A stretch of 64,000 nt of DNA from NCBI GenBank assembly GCA_044506565.1, contig JBIQKN010000001.1, positions 50,301 through 114,300 of the forward strand, given 5' to 3'. The DNA is from Croceibacterium_A sp044506565. Lineage in GTDB: Bacteria; Pseudomonadota; Alphaproteobacteria; Sphingomonadales; Sphingomonadaceae. Positions 35,175 through 44,331 of this stretch are shown one piece after another (the first letter of the stretch is position 1; every line of letters starts with the position of its first letter). The position numbers and the translations under genes are program-made. The notes under the pieces are model-generated. The model saw only the letters and a list, made by a program, of their open reading frames with translations. It had not been told where the DNA came from and made no database searches.

Positions 35175-36799
35175 CGAGCGGCTGGCTGAACCATCTGATC
35201 ATCACTCCCATCCTGCTGCCCCTGGTGGCCAGCGGCCTGCTGTTGCTGCTCGACGAGCGGCGACGGCTCGCGAAAAGTACCATCGCGCTCGCGACTCTGA
35301 TCGCGAACCTGGTCATTTCGGTTACGCTGATGGCGCAGACCGTTCGCGTCGGAGCCGGAGGGCAATCGGCCACTCGCGTTTACCTGGTGGGAGACTGGGC
35401 CGCTCCTTTCGGCATCGTCCTGGTCGCCGATTGGCTTTCCGATCTCATGATCGTGCTGACGTCGATCATCGCCTTGGCCGCCTTCGTCTATGCACTCGCG
35501 CGCTGGGATCGGGCCGGCCCGCGCTTCCAGGCCCTGTTCCTCCTGCAGGTCATGGGCCTGAACGGCGCGTTCCTCACGGGCGATCTTTTCAATCTCTTCG
35601 TCTTCTTCGAGATTCTGCTCGCCGCTTCCTACGGGATGCTGCTGCATGGATTTGGCCCCGAGCGCGTCAAGGCAGGACTTCACTATGTCGCGATCAACGT
35701 CGGGGCGTCGCTGCTCTTCCTGATCGGCGTCGCGCTCATCTACGGCGTCTCGGGGACGCTCAATATGGCCGATCTCGCGACGATCATTCCCGGAGTGGTA
35801 GGCGGGGACCTGGCACTGCTGCAGAGCGGGTTTGCCGTGCTCGGCATCGCTTTCCTGCTGAAGGCGGGCATGTGGCCGCTGGGGTTCTGGCTGCCTCGGA
35901 CCTATGCCGCCGCCGTGCCGCCTGCCGCGGCGGTATTCGCCCTGCTCAGCAAGGTCGGAATATATGCGCTGCTTCGCGTCTACCTGCTGCTGTTCGGCAC
36001 CGACATGGGCTGGGCCGGCAACTTCGGGGAAGAGTGGCTGCTGTTCGGCGGTATCGCGACTCTCGCCTACGGCACGATCGGGGTCCTGGCCGCACGCACA
36101 CTGTCGCGCGTGGCCGGCTTTTGCGTGATCATTTCCTCGGGCACCCTGCTCGCGTCCATCGGCGCCGGGGAAGGGACGTCGCTCAGTCCCATCCTGTTCT
36201 ACATGGTCAGCTCCACGCTCGGTCTCAGCGCGTTCTATCTGCTGCTCGAACTGGTCGAACGACGCGAGACGGAAGCGAGCATCCAGGCGATCGTGGAGCC
36301 GGTGTTCGACGACGAGTACACCGGCAGGCTGGCCGAGCCCGAAGGTGACGAGGTCGGCATCGTCATACCCGCCACGATAGCGATCCTCGGCGGCGGGTTC
36401 GCTTTCTGCGCGCTCCTGCTCGCCGGATTGCCGCCCCTCTCCGGGTTCATCGCCAAGTTCGCGATCATCCATAACCTGATCAACCTCGGGGACGAGGTCC
36501 TCACGGAGGTCTGGGTGTTCGTCTTCCTGCTGATCGGCTCGGGCCTCGCGATCCTGATCGCGACGACGCGCGCCGGGATAGATCTGCTCTGGGAGCCTTC
36601 GGACAAGCCCCAACCTCCGCTTCGTCTCGCAGAGGCCGTGCCTGTAGGAGTGCTTCTGGCCGTCTGTCTCGGCCTGATGATCTTTGCCAGCCCGGTGATG
36701 CGCTACATGGAACGGACCAGCCTCTCGCTGCAGGACCGTCAGGGTTACATCAATGCGGTCCTGGGCGCGCAAGGCGACGCCGGCGAGCCCACACCGTGA
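35171..36799 (+). CDS. mrpD: Mrp antiporter subunit D (NuoM/N-like)
   Basis: A 542-residue polytopic protein of the NuoM/NuoN type with 13-14 helices. The conserved parts NLFVFFEILLAASYGMLLHG (glutamate of the proton pathway) and LLKAGMWPLGFWLPRTYAAA (lysine) are intact. A hydrophilic insert rich in acidic residues (about 375-400) is characteristic of MrpD of this group. It overlaps mrpC and mrpE by four bases each. With MrpA it forms the proton- and cation-conducting core. Confidence 0.93.
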   Translation: MTSGWLNHLIITPILLPLVASGLLLLLDERRRLAKSTIALATLIANLVISVTLMAQTVRVGAGGQSATRVYLVGDWAAPFGIVLVADWLSDLMIVLTSIIALAAFVYALARWDRAGPRFQALFLLQVMGLNGAFLTGDLFNLFVFFEILLAASYGMLLHGFGPERVKAGLHYVAINVGASLLFLIGVALIYGVSGTLNMADLATIIPGVVGGDLALLQSGFAVLGIAFLLKAGMWPLGFWLPRTYAAAVPPAAAVFALLSKVGIYALLRVYLLLFGTDMGWAGNFGEEWLLFGGIATLAYGTIGVLAARTLSRVAGFCVIISSGTLLASIGAGEGTSLSPILFYMVSSTLGLSAFYLLLELVERRETEASIQAIVEPVFDDEYTGRLAEPEGDEVGIVIPATIAILGGGFAFCALLLAGLPPLSGFIAKFAIIHNLINLGDEVLTEVWVFVFLLIGSGLAILIATTRAGIDLLWEPSDKPQPPLRLAEAVPVGVLLAVCLGLMIFASPVMRYMERTSLSLQDRQGYINAVLGAQGDAGEPTP

Positions 36800-37287
36800 T
36801 CGCGCGCCTGCTCCCCTACCCGGCGCTCGCGGCTGTGCTGTTCGTCGTCTGGATGTTTCTCGCGCAGTCCGTCTCTCCGGGCCAGATCCTGCTGGGCGCA
36901 GCGGTGGCGGTGGCTGCCTCCGGACTCATGGTCTCCTTGCAGCCGAAGCGAACCAAAGTCGCCGGCTGGTCGAAGGCACTTGTGCTCGGGTGGATCGTGG
37001 CCATCGACATCCTGCGCTCCAACCTGGCCGTCGCGTGGATCATCGCCTCCAACCCCAAGACGCGCATCTCGTCGTTTATCCAGTTCGATCTCGCGCTGCG
37101 AAGCGAGGCGGGGCTGACCATCCTGGCGTTGATTATCACCGCCACTCCCGGGACGGCATGGGTGCAATTCGATCGCGCCAGTGGCTCCCTGGTCATCCAC
37201 GTTTTCGATCTGGTCGATGAAGACGAATGGATCGGCTTGCTCCGAACCCGATACGAAGCCCTGTTGATCGAGATCTTCGAACCATGA
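36796..37287 (+). CDS. mrpE: Mrp antiporter subunit E
   Basis: A 163-residue protein with two or three N-terminal helices (LAAVLFVVWMFLAQSVSPGQ, LLGAAVAVAASGLMVSL) and a cytoplasmic C-terminal domain with TATPGTAWVQFDRASGSLVIHV, the MnhE signature (usually TPGT). GTG 36796 overlaps the mrpD stop; the mrpF start overlaps its own stop. MrpE is needed for assembly of the complex and is not found in respiratory complex I. Confidence 0.92.
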   Translation: MIARLLPYPALAAVLFVVWMFLAQSVSPGQILLGAAVAVAASGLMVSLQPKRTKVAGWSKALVLGWIVAIDILRSNLAVAWIIASNPKTRISSFIQFDLALRSEAGLTILALIITATPGTAWVQFDRASGSLVIHVFDLVDEDEWIGLLRTRYEALLIEIFEP

Positions 37288-37565
37288 GCGCGCAGGTGCT
37301 GTCATGGGCGCTTCTCGTGGCGCAAGTGATGCTCGGCCTGGGCATGATTTGCGCCGCGGTCCGCATGATCATCGGGCCGCGCGCGCAGGACCGCGTTCTC
37401 AGCCTGGACAGCCTGTACGTCAGCGCGATGCTGATGCTTCTCGTGTTCGGAATCCAGACCGGCAGGACCCTGTACTTCGAGTCCGCGCTGGTCATTGCGC
37501 TGCTGGGATTCACCAGCACGCTCGCGCTCGCCAAGTTCCTGATGCGCGGGGAGGTCATCGAATGA
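37284..37565 (+). CDS. mrpF: Mrp antiporter subunit F
   Basis: A 93-residue protein with three helices and the family core AAVRMIIGPRAQDRVLSLDS. Starts at ATG 37284, overlapping the mrpE stop by four bases, and overlaps mrpG by four bases. MrpF is a small membrane subunit of the antiporter complex. Confidence 0.92.
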   Translation: MSAQVLSWALLVAQVMLGLGMICAAVRMIIGPRAQDRVLSLDSLYVSAMLMLLVFGIQTGRTLYFESALVIALLGFTSTLALAKFLMRGEVIE

Positions 37566-37933
37566 CGGCAGCTTCAGACCTTCCGTCGTGGGCGGCCCTC
37601 GGGGTTGCCGTCTTGGTGGTGGCCGGCGCGACGATGGCTATGCTCGGCTCGATAGGCCTGCTTCGCTTCAAGACTTTCTACGAGCGGCTTCATCCTCCCA
37701 CGCTCGGCTCGAGCTCGGGCACGCTGCTCGTCGTCCTTGCCTCGATACTCTATTTCTCGGTCCTGCGTTCACGCCCGTCCATCCATGAGATCCTGATCCT
37801 GATCTTCATGACCCTGACCACGCCCGTAACGTTCATTCTGCTCGCCCGCGCAGCGCTGTATCGTGACCGGACCGAGGGAAATTCCGATGTTCCCGCTGAT
37901 TCCCTTCAGGGGCCGGCGGACCCTTCGGCTTAA
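37562..37933 (+). CDS. mrpG: Mrp antiporter subunit G
   Basis: A 123-residue protein with three helices. The core AMLGSIGLLRFKTFYERLHP and the following TLGSS segment are diagnostic of MnhG/PhaG. A hydrophilic C-terminal tail of about 20 residues is probably not conserved. It is the last gene of the Mrp operon; no clear terminator was found in the 134 bases before the FKBP gene. Confidence 0.92.
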   Translation: MTAASDLPSWAALGVAVLVVAGATMAMLGSIGLLRFKTFYERLHPPTLGSSSGTLLVVLASILYFSVLRSRPSIHEILILIFMTLTTPVTFILLARAALYRDRTEGNSDVPADSLQGPADPSA

Positions 37934-38067
37934 CGTTCCTGGCAGGCCCCCTAGTGCTGGCCCACGACGTCGTATATCGGCCCGGAGGGCATACCCGCCG
38001 ACCTCGACAACCACCATTCCGCTGGGATGCCCCACCCCAGCGATCATTTTCCGAAGGTTTCACCCTC

Positions 38068-38550
38068 ATGCGCCTCATCTTCAGCGCCGGTGCCACGCTC
38101 TCCGCCTTCCTTGCCGCCACCGTGCACGCGCAGGATTCCGGTCCGTCACAGGACGCGGCCTGGCACAACCGGCAGTCGCTCGCCCTGTCCGAGCGGCAGG
38201 CGAGCGACGGCTGGGGCTATCTCGAAGGCGGGGTGCTGTGGCGGCGCGTCGAAGGCGACGGCATCGGCCCGCGCCCCACGGTCGACGACACGGTGACGTT
38301 GCACTACGTGGGCACGCTGGTGGACGGAACCGAGTTCGACAGCTCGCTCCGCCGCGGCCAGCCGGCTACGTTCCCGTTGCGCGGCCTGATCCGCGCGTGG
38401 CAGCTCGCCGTGCCGATGATGGCGGTCGGCGATACGATCGAGATCGCCGTTCCGGCCGACATGGCCTACGGCCCGATCGGTCGCGGGCCGATCCCGGGCA
38501 ACGCTACCTTGCTGTTTCGGATCGAGCTGCTGGAGATCGTCGGCGAATAG
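38068..38550 (+). CDS. FKBP-type peptidyl-prolyl cis-trans isomerase, periplasmic
   Basis: A 160-residue protein with a signal peptide (SAGATLSAFLAATVHAQ, cleaved near residue 20) and one C-terminal FKBP domain. Family marks are VTLHYVGTLVDGTEFDSSLR, the flap ending in AYGPIGRGPIPGNATLLF and IELLEIV. The region before the domain (YLEGGVLWRRVEGDGIGPRP) matches secreted FKBPs such as FkpA-like proteins of this group. It speeds proline isomerisation in exported proteins. ATG 38068 has GAAGG upstream. It is monocistronic. Confidence 0.92.
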   Translation: MRLIFSAGATLSAFLAATVHAQDSGPSQDAAWHNRQSLALSERQASDGWGYLEGGVLWRRVEGDGIGPRPTVDDTVTLHYVGTLVDGTEFDSSLRRGQPATFPLRGLIRAWQLAVPMMAVGDTIEIAVPADMAYGPIGRGPIPGNATLLFRIELLEIVGE

Positions 38551-38717
38551 ACCACCGATCGTCGATGGGGCACTCCAGTAATCCAGGCCGGGATTCGACA
38601 GTATTCCTCTCATTCCCAAAAGTCGAATCCAATAAGGCATTGCCTCTTGCGTCTTGAACACCTTTAGTAATCGCCGCGATTCGAACAGATCGATCGCCGT
38701 TTACAGGGGTAATGACG

Positions 38718-39014
38718 ATGGCAGACATTCCTACGATGCCGATCGGAACCGCGGCCGTGAGTTGGCAGGACAGCGGCGGCCTTCATCTTCGTGTCTACTC
38801 GACCGACGGCTACAACGTGATCGAGCGCTGCGCCGACGCCGGATCGGGCTGGACGACCGGCTCGTTCACCGCTCCCGGTTCGGACGTCTCGGCAACGTGC
38901 TGGCAGGACAACGCGGGCGAGCACATCCGCGTCTATTGCACGTTCCAGGACGTGACCACCGAGTGGTGCTTCGACGCCGGCTCCGGCTGGAGCAAGGGCA
39001 CCTACACAGTCTGA
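38718..39014 (+). CDS. Two-repeat fucose-binding lectin, similar to Ralstonia RSL
   Basis: A 98-residue protein made of two repeats (about residues 12-50 and 58-96): AVSWQ..LHLRVYST..VIERCADAGSGW and ATCWQ..EHIRVYCT..TEWCFDAGSGW. This matches the Ralstonia solanacearum fucose lectin RSL (90 residues, two blades, trimer forming a six-bladed propeller), from memory. The arginine/glutamate pairs that hold fucose in RSL are kept (R25/E36, R71/E82) as are W45 and W91, but the tryptophan after each ERC/EWC motif is A39 in the first repeat and F85 in the second. There is no signal peptide, as in RSL. ATG 38718 lies six bases after AGGGG. Fucose binding is likely; specificity may differ. Confidence 0.85.
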   Translation: MADIPTMPIGTAAVSWQDSGGLHLRVYSTDGYNVIERCADAGSGWTTGSFTAPGSDVSATCWQDNAGEHIRVYCTFQDVTTEWCFDAGSGWSKGTYTV

Positions 39015-39158
39015 GCCGCCGTTCGGCCGTCGCCCGGTCCGGCCTCCGGATCGGGCCCACGCCGATGGAATCCGCCGCGGCCGGCAGGGCGCAGGCGATC
39101 GTCGTTCGCCACGCCGGCCTGGATCGCGGGGCGCAAAATCGAAGGGCGCGAGCCGGGA

Positions 39159-41357
39159 TCAGAATTCGATGGTGGCCTCGAGCCCGTAGACCCGCGGCCT
39201 CGCCTTGAACACGAAACCGCCGGGCGAAAACTCGGCGTTGTATTCCTCGTTGAACAGGTTGGAGGCGAACGCGTAGACGCCCCAGCCGCCGCCATCGGCC
39301 CCGACACGCGCGTCGACCAGGTCGATCGGATTGCGCACGGTGGTATTGTAGACCTCCCACCAGGTGTCACCCGTGCGGCGGTAGTCGACGCGGAACAGCG
39401 CGTCGATCCGGTCGGTGATCTGCGGCGTCCACTGGATTCCGGCGTTGAACGTCGAGCGCGAGATCAGCGGAGCCTCGTTGCCTATCACCACCGGATCGGG
39501 GAACTCCTTGATCTCGCTCCAGGTCATGCCGAGCGCCGCGTTGACCTGGATCTCGCTCGTCGGCCGCAGGAGCGCCTCGAGCTCGAAGCCCTGGATTCGC
39601 GTCTTGGGCACGTTGCCGAGGTTTTGGGTCGAGTTGGCGGCGAGGAACACGAAGAAGTAGCTGTTCCTGGATTCGGTGGTGAACGCCGCGCCGTTGAAGC
39701 TCAGCATGCCGTCGGCCAGCCGGGTCTTGAAGCCGGCCTCGAAAGTCTCGGCGGTCTCGGCCTCGAAGATGTCGCTGACGCCGACGATGCCGTTGGCCGC
39801 GGCAACCGCGCCTACGCCCGTCTGGTTGAAACCTCCGCTGCGGAAGCCGCGCGAATAGCCGGTGTAGAGCGTGATGTCCGAGGTCGGCATCCAGGTCAGC
39901 GTCAGCTTGGGCTGCCAGTCGTCGAAGCTGGCCTCGCGCACCTCGCCGGTAACGCCCTGGGGAAAACCGGGGATGTTGGGCAGGAAAGGCGTCGGCGTGA
40001 GCGTCGTGTTCTCGCGTTTGTCGTGGTCGTAGCGCAGCGAGGCATCGACGCGGAACTGGGGCGAGAACTCGTAGCCGATATTGGCGAACGCGGCCCAGGC
40101 GAAGTTGTCCTGAGCATCGGCCAGGAAGGTCGCTTGCGGGTTCGCCGGGTTGGTGCTCGGCGTGCGGTATACCGGGAACACTCCCGCGCCGGTATCGACC
40201 ATATTGCCGGTCGAGATGAACCGATCGGTCGCGATCAGGTAGCCGCCGACCATCCAGAACAGCTTCTGGTCGGACGGGGATTCGAAGCGCAGCTCCTGGC
40301 TGATCGACTTGACGTCGAGGAACTGGCTCTGGTTGAGGTCGAATCCTAACAGACCGTAGAAGAACGATTCCTGGATCGGCAGGAAGTCGAAAGCGTCGCC
40401 GGTGAGGATTTCCTCGAGCGCGTCGTAGGAGGTGATCGACGTCACCGTGACGTGCTCGCCCTCGTAGCTGACCTTGGCGGCAAGGTTGTAGATATCGCGG
40501 TCGTTCTGCCCGGCGTTGTTGACCCTGATCGGCAGGCTCGTGTCGTTCACGTCGGCGACGATGTTGAAGTAGAGCGCCTGCGTCTCGAGCAGGTCCATCG
40601 AGGCGCGCAGGTCGATTTCCCAGCCTTGAGCCGGCTCGATCAGCAGGTTCCCGCGCAGCGCGATGTCGCGATAGGGGTCGGCCTCCTCGCCGAGGAACAC
40701 GTTATCGAGGTAGCCGTCGGTGTCGTAGAACTGGCCGGAGAGCCGGAACTTGATCGAATCCGACAAGGGCCCGCTGATCCCGCCACGCGCGAACACGCCC
40801 ACGCCGTTGTCGAGACCGAAGGTGATCTTGCCCTCGAACTCGTCGCTCGGCTCCTTGGTCTCGATGATGATCGCGCCGCCGATTGCGTTGCGCCCGTAGA
40901 GCCCCCCCTGCGGGCCCTTGAGCACCTCGATCTGCTCGATGTCGAACAGGTCCTGGTTGAACTGCGCCGGATTGACCTGTTGTACGCCGTCGACGACGAC
41001 CGCGACCGAGGGTTCGGAGTTGCGCGCCTGGGTGATGCCGCGAATGACGATGAACGCGTTGCCCGCGTTCTGCGTCTCGACCAGCGTGACGTTCGAGGTC
41101 AGGTCGATGAAGTCCGCCGGCTTGAGGATGCGCGCGTTCTCGATCGTGTCCGCCGTGAATGCGGTGATCGCGGCCGGAGTGTCCTGCAGCTCGTCCGTGC
41201 GCCTCAGGCCGGTGACCAGGATCGTGTTGCCGCTCGCCTCCTCGCCGGCGGCGGCCTGCTCCTCGTCCGAATCCTGCGCGGTGGCCGGAAGGGCGACGGC
41301 GAGCGCCGCCAAAGAGACTGCGGCACATCCCAGTCGGCTCGGAGTGATCCTTGCCAT
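39159..41357 (-). CDS. TonB-dependent receptor (732 residues)
   Basis: A complete TBDR. The signal peptide ends at ALPATAQ (residue 28), a TonB-box-like NTILVTGLRR follows, then the plug domain with AFIVIRGITQ, VAVVVDGVQQ and IEVLKGPQGGLYGRNAIGGA. The 22-strand barrel ends in YGLEATIEF. The plug sequence with GPQGGLYGRNAIGG is the form common in sphingomonad receptors for siderophores, aromatic or terpenoid compounds; the ligand is unknown. ATG 41357 follows GGGGGAGGAC. The upstream neighbour on the same strand is a flippase gene 77 bases away, and the convergent neighbour is the lectin gene. No cognate enzyme lies beside it. Confidence 0.93.
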   Translation of the reverse strand: MARITPSRLGCAAVSLAALAVALPATAQDSDEEQAAAGEEASGNTILVTGLRRTDELQDTPAAITAFTADTIENARILKPADFIDLTSNVTLVETQNAGNAFIVIRGITQARNSEPSVAVVVDGVQQVNPAQFNQDLFDIEQIEVLKGPQGGLYGRNAIGGAIIIETKEPSDEFEGKITFGLDNGVGVFARGGISGPLSDSIKFRLSGQFYDTDGYLDNVFLGEEADPYRDIALRGNLLIEPAQGWEIDLRASMDLLETQALYFNIVADVNDTSLPIRVNNAGQNDRDIYNLAAKVSYEGEHVTVTSITSYDALEEILTGDAFDFLPIQESFFYGLLGFDLNQSQFLDVKSISQELRFESPSDQKLFWMVGGYLIATDRFISTGNMVDTGAGVFPVYRTPSTNPANPQATFLADAQDNFAWAAFANIGYEFSPQFRVDASLRYDHDKRENTTLTPTPFLPNIPGFPQGVTGEVREASFDDWQPKLTLTWMPTSDITLYTGYSRGFRSGGFNQTGVGAVAAANGIVGVSDIFEAETAETFEAGFKTRLADGMLSFNGAAFTTESRNSYFFVFLAANSTQNLGNVPKTRIQGFELEALLRPTSEIQVNAALGMTWSEIKEFPDPVVIGNEAPLISRSTFNAGIQWTPQITDRIDALFRVDYRRTGDTWWEVYNTTVRNPIDLVDARVGADGGGWGVYAFASNLFNEEYNAEFSPGGFVFKARPRVYGLEATIEF

Positions 41358-41434
41358 CGCGTCCTCCCCCAGAACGATCTTTTGTTTTCGGGTGGAGAAT
41401 ACCGCGAAACGCGTCGCAAGGGAATTGTCGCGAC

Positions 41435-42658
41435 TTACCTCTCGCGGCTGGCGATCATCAGACCGCAAACCGACAGCGCGCTGGCGATCAGCACCGCCGC
41501 TGCGGCACCGCTCGCGCCGGCGCGGGATACCGCGAGAGGCAAGGCTGCGAGGGCCAACGCGGTTGGCAGCGCACGGAGCAGGAAGTTGGTCAGCGCGCGG
41601 CCGCGGGCAACGAGCAACGCCTCGAGCGGCGCGCCGGCCAGCTCGATCGCCGCAGCTCCGGCGAGGATCAGCATCGGCCCATATGCCGCGAGATATTCGC
41701 GGCCGGCAATGGCGAGGATCACCCAGTGCCCGGCGAGCGCTCCGAACACGAGCGTGACGGCGCCGGTGACCGCGGCGATGCGCACGATCTTCGCGACGAT
41801 CCTCCGCGCGGCCTCGGGGTCGCGGACCAGTTCGGGGTAGGTCGCGCGCAGCAGCGCCTGGGCGAGCTTGAGCAGGCCTTCGCCGAGCTGGGCCGCGACC
41901 CGGTAGATGCCCGCGAGCGCCGCCCCCCCGAGTGCACCGACGAGCAGCACGACGACCTGGCGCGAGGCGATCAACAAGGCGCCAGAAAGCCCGGTTCCCC
42001 AGACGAAGCGCCAAGCGTCCGGCTCGCCTCCGGGGAGCTTGCGCAGACTGATCTTGCGCCACGGCAGCGGCTCGAGGCGCAATGCAAAGCGCCAGTAGGC
42101 AAAGGCGGCGGCGACCTCGGCGACGGCCCAGACGATCACGAACGCGGCGCTGGTCGGCGCAAACGCGAACGCCGCCGCCGCGCCGAGCAACCGCACCACG
42201 GGCGTGACCGCATCGGCCGTCGCCGCCTGCGCGTACTTGTCGTGCAGGCGCAGGATGCCGGTCGGCGTCGAGCGAACGGCGAGCAGCATGACCACGGTCA
42301 GCCAAAATGCTTCCATCCTCAACGCCGGCGGAACGGGCAGCCAGTCGCCCGCGAGGCCGAGCAGCAGGGCGGCCGCCGCGGTCCCGGCGGCCACGGTGAG
42401 CAGGTCGAGCGCCAGCGCGAAGCCGACCGCCTCGCCGGCGGAATCGCGGCCGTGGCCCCAGCGCACGACCGCCTGCCAGGTCTGGAACGAGGCCAGCCCC
42501 GAGAGCGCCTGGGCAAAGCTTACCGCGAGGATGAACTTGCCGAACCCCTCGAGGCCGAGCGAACGCGTAGCGAGCGCGAGGTAACCGAGGCTGAGCACCG
42601 CGTTGAACCCGCGTGCGCCCATCAGCCATCCGGTGTTCGTGAGAGCTCGGCGGATCAT
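41435..42658 (-). CDS. Polysaccharide flippase family protein (Wzx/MATE-like)
   Basis: A 407-residue inner-membrane protein with about 12 helices, starting with NTGWLMGARGFNAVLSLGYL and ATRSLGLEGFGKFILAVSFA, which is the usual N-terminus of Polysacc_synt (Wzx-type) lipid-linked oligosaccharide flippases. AGIYRVAAQLGEGLLKLAQA is the second conserved part. It is somewhat shorter than many Wzx proteins. No glycosyltransferase genes are in the window, so the transported glycan is unknown. The start at ATG 42658 has a weak ribosome site. Confidence 0.85.
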   Translation of the reverse strand: MIRRALTNTGWLMGARGFNAVLSLGYLALATRSLGLEGFGKFILAVSFAQALSGLASFQTWQAVVRWGHGRDSAGEAVGFALALDLLTVAAGTAAAALLLGLAGDWLPVPPALRMEAFWLTVVMLLAVRSTPTGILRLHDKYAQAATADAVTPVVRLLGAAAAFAFAPTSAAFVIVWAVAEVAAAFAYWRFALRLEPLPWRKISLRKLPGGEPDAWRFVWGTGLSGALLIASRQVVVLLVGALGGAALAGIYRVAAQLGEGLLKLAQALLRATYPELVRDPEAARRIVAKIVRIAAVTGAVTLVFGALAGHWVILAIAGREYLAAYGPMLILAGAAAIELAGAPLEALLVARGRALTNFLLRALPTALALAALPLAVSRAGASGAAAAVLIASALSVCGLMIASRER

Positions 42659-42738
42659 CCGCGCGCGCTTTGGCCTATGGCGCCGAGGATTGCAAAGCCG
42701 TGCGCTCTGTCGCAGACGCCGCCGCAGGGAGAAACTGC

Positions 42739-43128
42739 ATGACCTTGCCGCGGGTTAGCCTCGGGTTCTTCAAGCTCAATGTAGCCGACATGGAGCCGGC
42801 GCTCGCGTTCTGGCAGGGCGCTTTCGGCTTCGAGGTGCGCTCGACGTTCGACGAGCCTGAGTTCTTCGAGCACGTGCTCGCGCTGCCCGGACAGGAGGCG
42901 GGGCCCAGCCTGATGCTGGTGCGATACAAGGACGGGCGCGACGTCACCGTGGGACCGGGGCACGGGCCCGTGGGCCTCGTCTGCGACGACATTCAGGCGA
43001 GCCATGATCGCGCGCTTCTCTGCGACGCCGAAAAGGTGACCGACGTGTTCGACGCCGGCGGGGTCAAGATCGCCCTGCTGAGGAGCCCGCAGGGGCACGA
43101 GATCGAACTGATCGAACTCCCGGGCTGA
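42739..43128 (+). CDS. VOC (glyoxalase/bleomycin-resistance) family protein
   Basis: A 129-residue single-module vicinal-oxygen-chelate protein: FFKLNVADMEPALAFWQGAF, then EFFEHVLALPG, GPVGLVCDDIQASHDRALL and SPQGHEIELIELPG, which has the metal-ligand glutamate pattern. These proteins are dimeric lyases, dioxygenases or binding proteins; the exact role cannot be read from the sequence. ATG 42739 follows CAGGGAGAA. It is divergent from the flippase gene and convergent with the ligase gene. Confidence 0.85.
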   Translation: MTLPRVSLGFFKLNVADMEPALAFWQGAFGFEVRSTFDEPEFFEHVLALPGQEAGPSLMLVRYKDGRDVTVGPGHGPVGLVCDDIQASHDRALLCDAEKVTDVFDAGGVKIALLRSPQGHEIELIELPG

Positions 43129-43149
43129 CCCCACCCCGCAGGGCGAGGA

Positions 43150-44172
43150 CTATTCCGCCAGGACTTCGGCCAGCACCGAGGGGCGGAGTGCGTGGGCGAG
43201 CTGGTCCATCGTGCATTGCCGCGGGGCCTTGTCGGGGCGCCAGCGCAGAAAGGTGGTGCCGTGCCGGAACCGCGCGCCGGTAACCTGGTCGTAGAGCACC
43301 TCGACGACGAGCTCGGGACGGAGGGAAATCCATTCGGAACTGCGTCCCCGGCTCCACCGACTGGGCCCGCCGGGCGAGTTTCCCGTGAAGGCCGAAGGAC
43401 CCTTGAGCGGTTCGAGCTTCGCCAGCAGCTTCCGGCGGTCCTCGGTCGAAAAGGCGCTCGTGTAGCCGACCGAATTCAGCCTTCCCGCATCGTCGTAGAG
43501 TCCGAGAAGCAGCGAGCCGACGACGCCATCCGACAGGCGATAGCCGCCGACCACACAGTCGGCGCTACGGCGTTGCTTGACCTTGGTCATCGCCCGCTCG
43601 CCGGGCCGATAGCCCTCGTCGAGGCGCTTGGCGACGATCCCGTCGAGTGCGCCGCCAGTGCGCGCGAACCACGCCTCGGCTTGCGTGCGATCGGTCGTGC
43701 AGGGGGAAAGCTGCAGCCGTGGCCCGGCCGCCTTCCGCATGAACCCGGCCAGCGCTGCACGCCTTTCGGCGAGCGGACGCCTGGAAAGGTCGCGGTTGCC
43801 CAGCTGGAGACAGTCGAACAGGATCAGTTGCGCGGGCGACTCGCGAGCCAGCTTTTCGACTCTCGAGGCCGCAGGATGCAGTCGAAGCTGGAGCGCCGCG
43901 AAAGACAGCGTTTCGCTTTCGGGCAGCACGAGTTCGCCGTCGAGTACCAGGTGCCGCTCGCCGAGTTCCGCAAGTGCGTCGACGATCTCGGGGAAGTAAC
44001 GCGCGAGCGGCTTGCCCGACTTCGACATCAGCTCGACCTTCGTACCGTCGCGAAAGGCAAGACAGCGGAAGCCGTCCCACTTGGGTTCGAACTGCCAGCC
44101 CTCGCCCTCGGGTATCGCCTCGGTCAGCCGCGCCTCCATAGGCGGGGTGTCGAGCGGGATCGCCAACGCCAT
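43150..44172 (-). CDS. Stand-alone ATP-dependent DNA ligase (LigC/LigD ligase-domain type)
   Basis: A 340-residue ligase. The adenylated lysine is K31 in EPKWDGFRCLAF (motif I, KxDG); VLDGELVLP is motif III, LDGIVAKRLDEGYRPGER motif IV and MTKVKQRRSADCVVGGYR motif V. An OB-fold follows, ending in RHGTTFLRWRPDKAPRQC. It lacks the polymerase and nuclease domains of full LigD and no Ku gene is nearby, so it is more like mycobacterial LigC, linked to repair rather than replication. ATG 44172 is chosen as the residue before ALAIPLDTPPMEA; TTG or ATG further up would add a low-complexity tail. Confidence 0.9.
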   Translation of the reverse strand: MALAIPLDTPPMEARLTEAIPEGEGWQFEPKWDGFRCLAFRDGTKVELMSKSGKPLARYFPEIVDALAELGERHLVLDGELVLPESETLSFAALQLRLHPAASRVEKLARESPAQLILFDCLQLGNRDLSRRPLAERRAALAGFMRKAAGPRLQLSPCTTDRTQAEAWFARTGGALDGIVAKRLDEGYRPGERAMTKVKQRRSADCVVGGYRLSDGVVGSLLLGLYDDAGRLNSVGYTSAFSTEDRRKLLAKLEPLKGPSAFTGNSPGGPSRWSRGRSSEWISLRPELVVEVLYDQVTGARFRHGTTFLRWRPDKAPRQCTMDQLAHALRPSVLAEVLAE

Positions 44173-44331
44173 GTGGATGGAATGCGAGGCGCTGCACGGC
44201 GGTTCCGCCCGCTGCAATTCCGATCGCGCGGATGACTCGCGCCGAACGTCATACCGATCTGCCGCTAAGGTCCCCCGCCAAGGGCTGTGCGGGCGCCGCC
44301 TCGCCGTGACTTCGGCGCCAGCTGGCGACCG

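Noticed and set aside
41358..42629. Upstream extension of the second TBDR frame
   Set aside because: It overlaps the flippase gene in another frame. The signal peptide and GGGGGAGGAC before ATG 41357 decide the start.
43150..44172. Non-homologous end joining locus
   Set aside because: Only the ligase is present; there is no Ku and no LigD polymerase or nuclease domain nearby.
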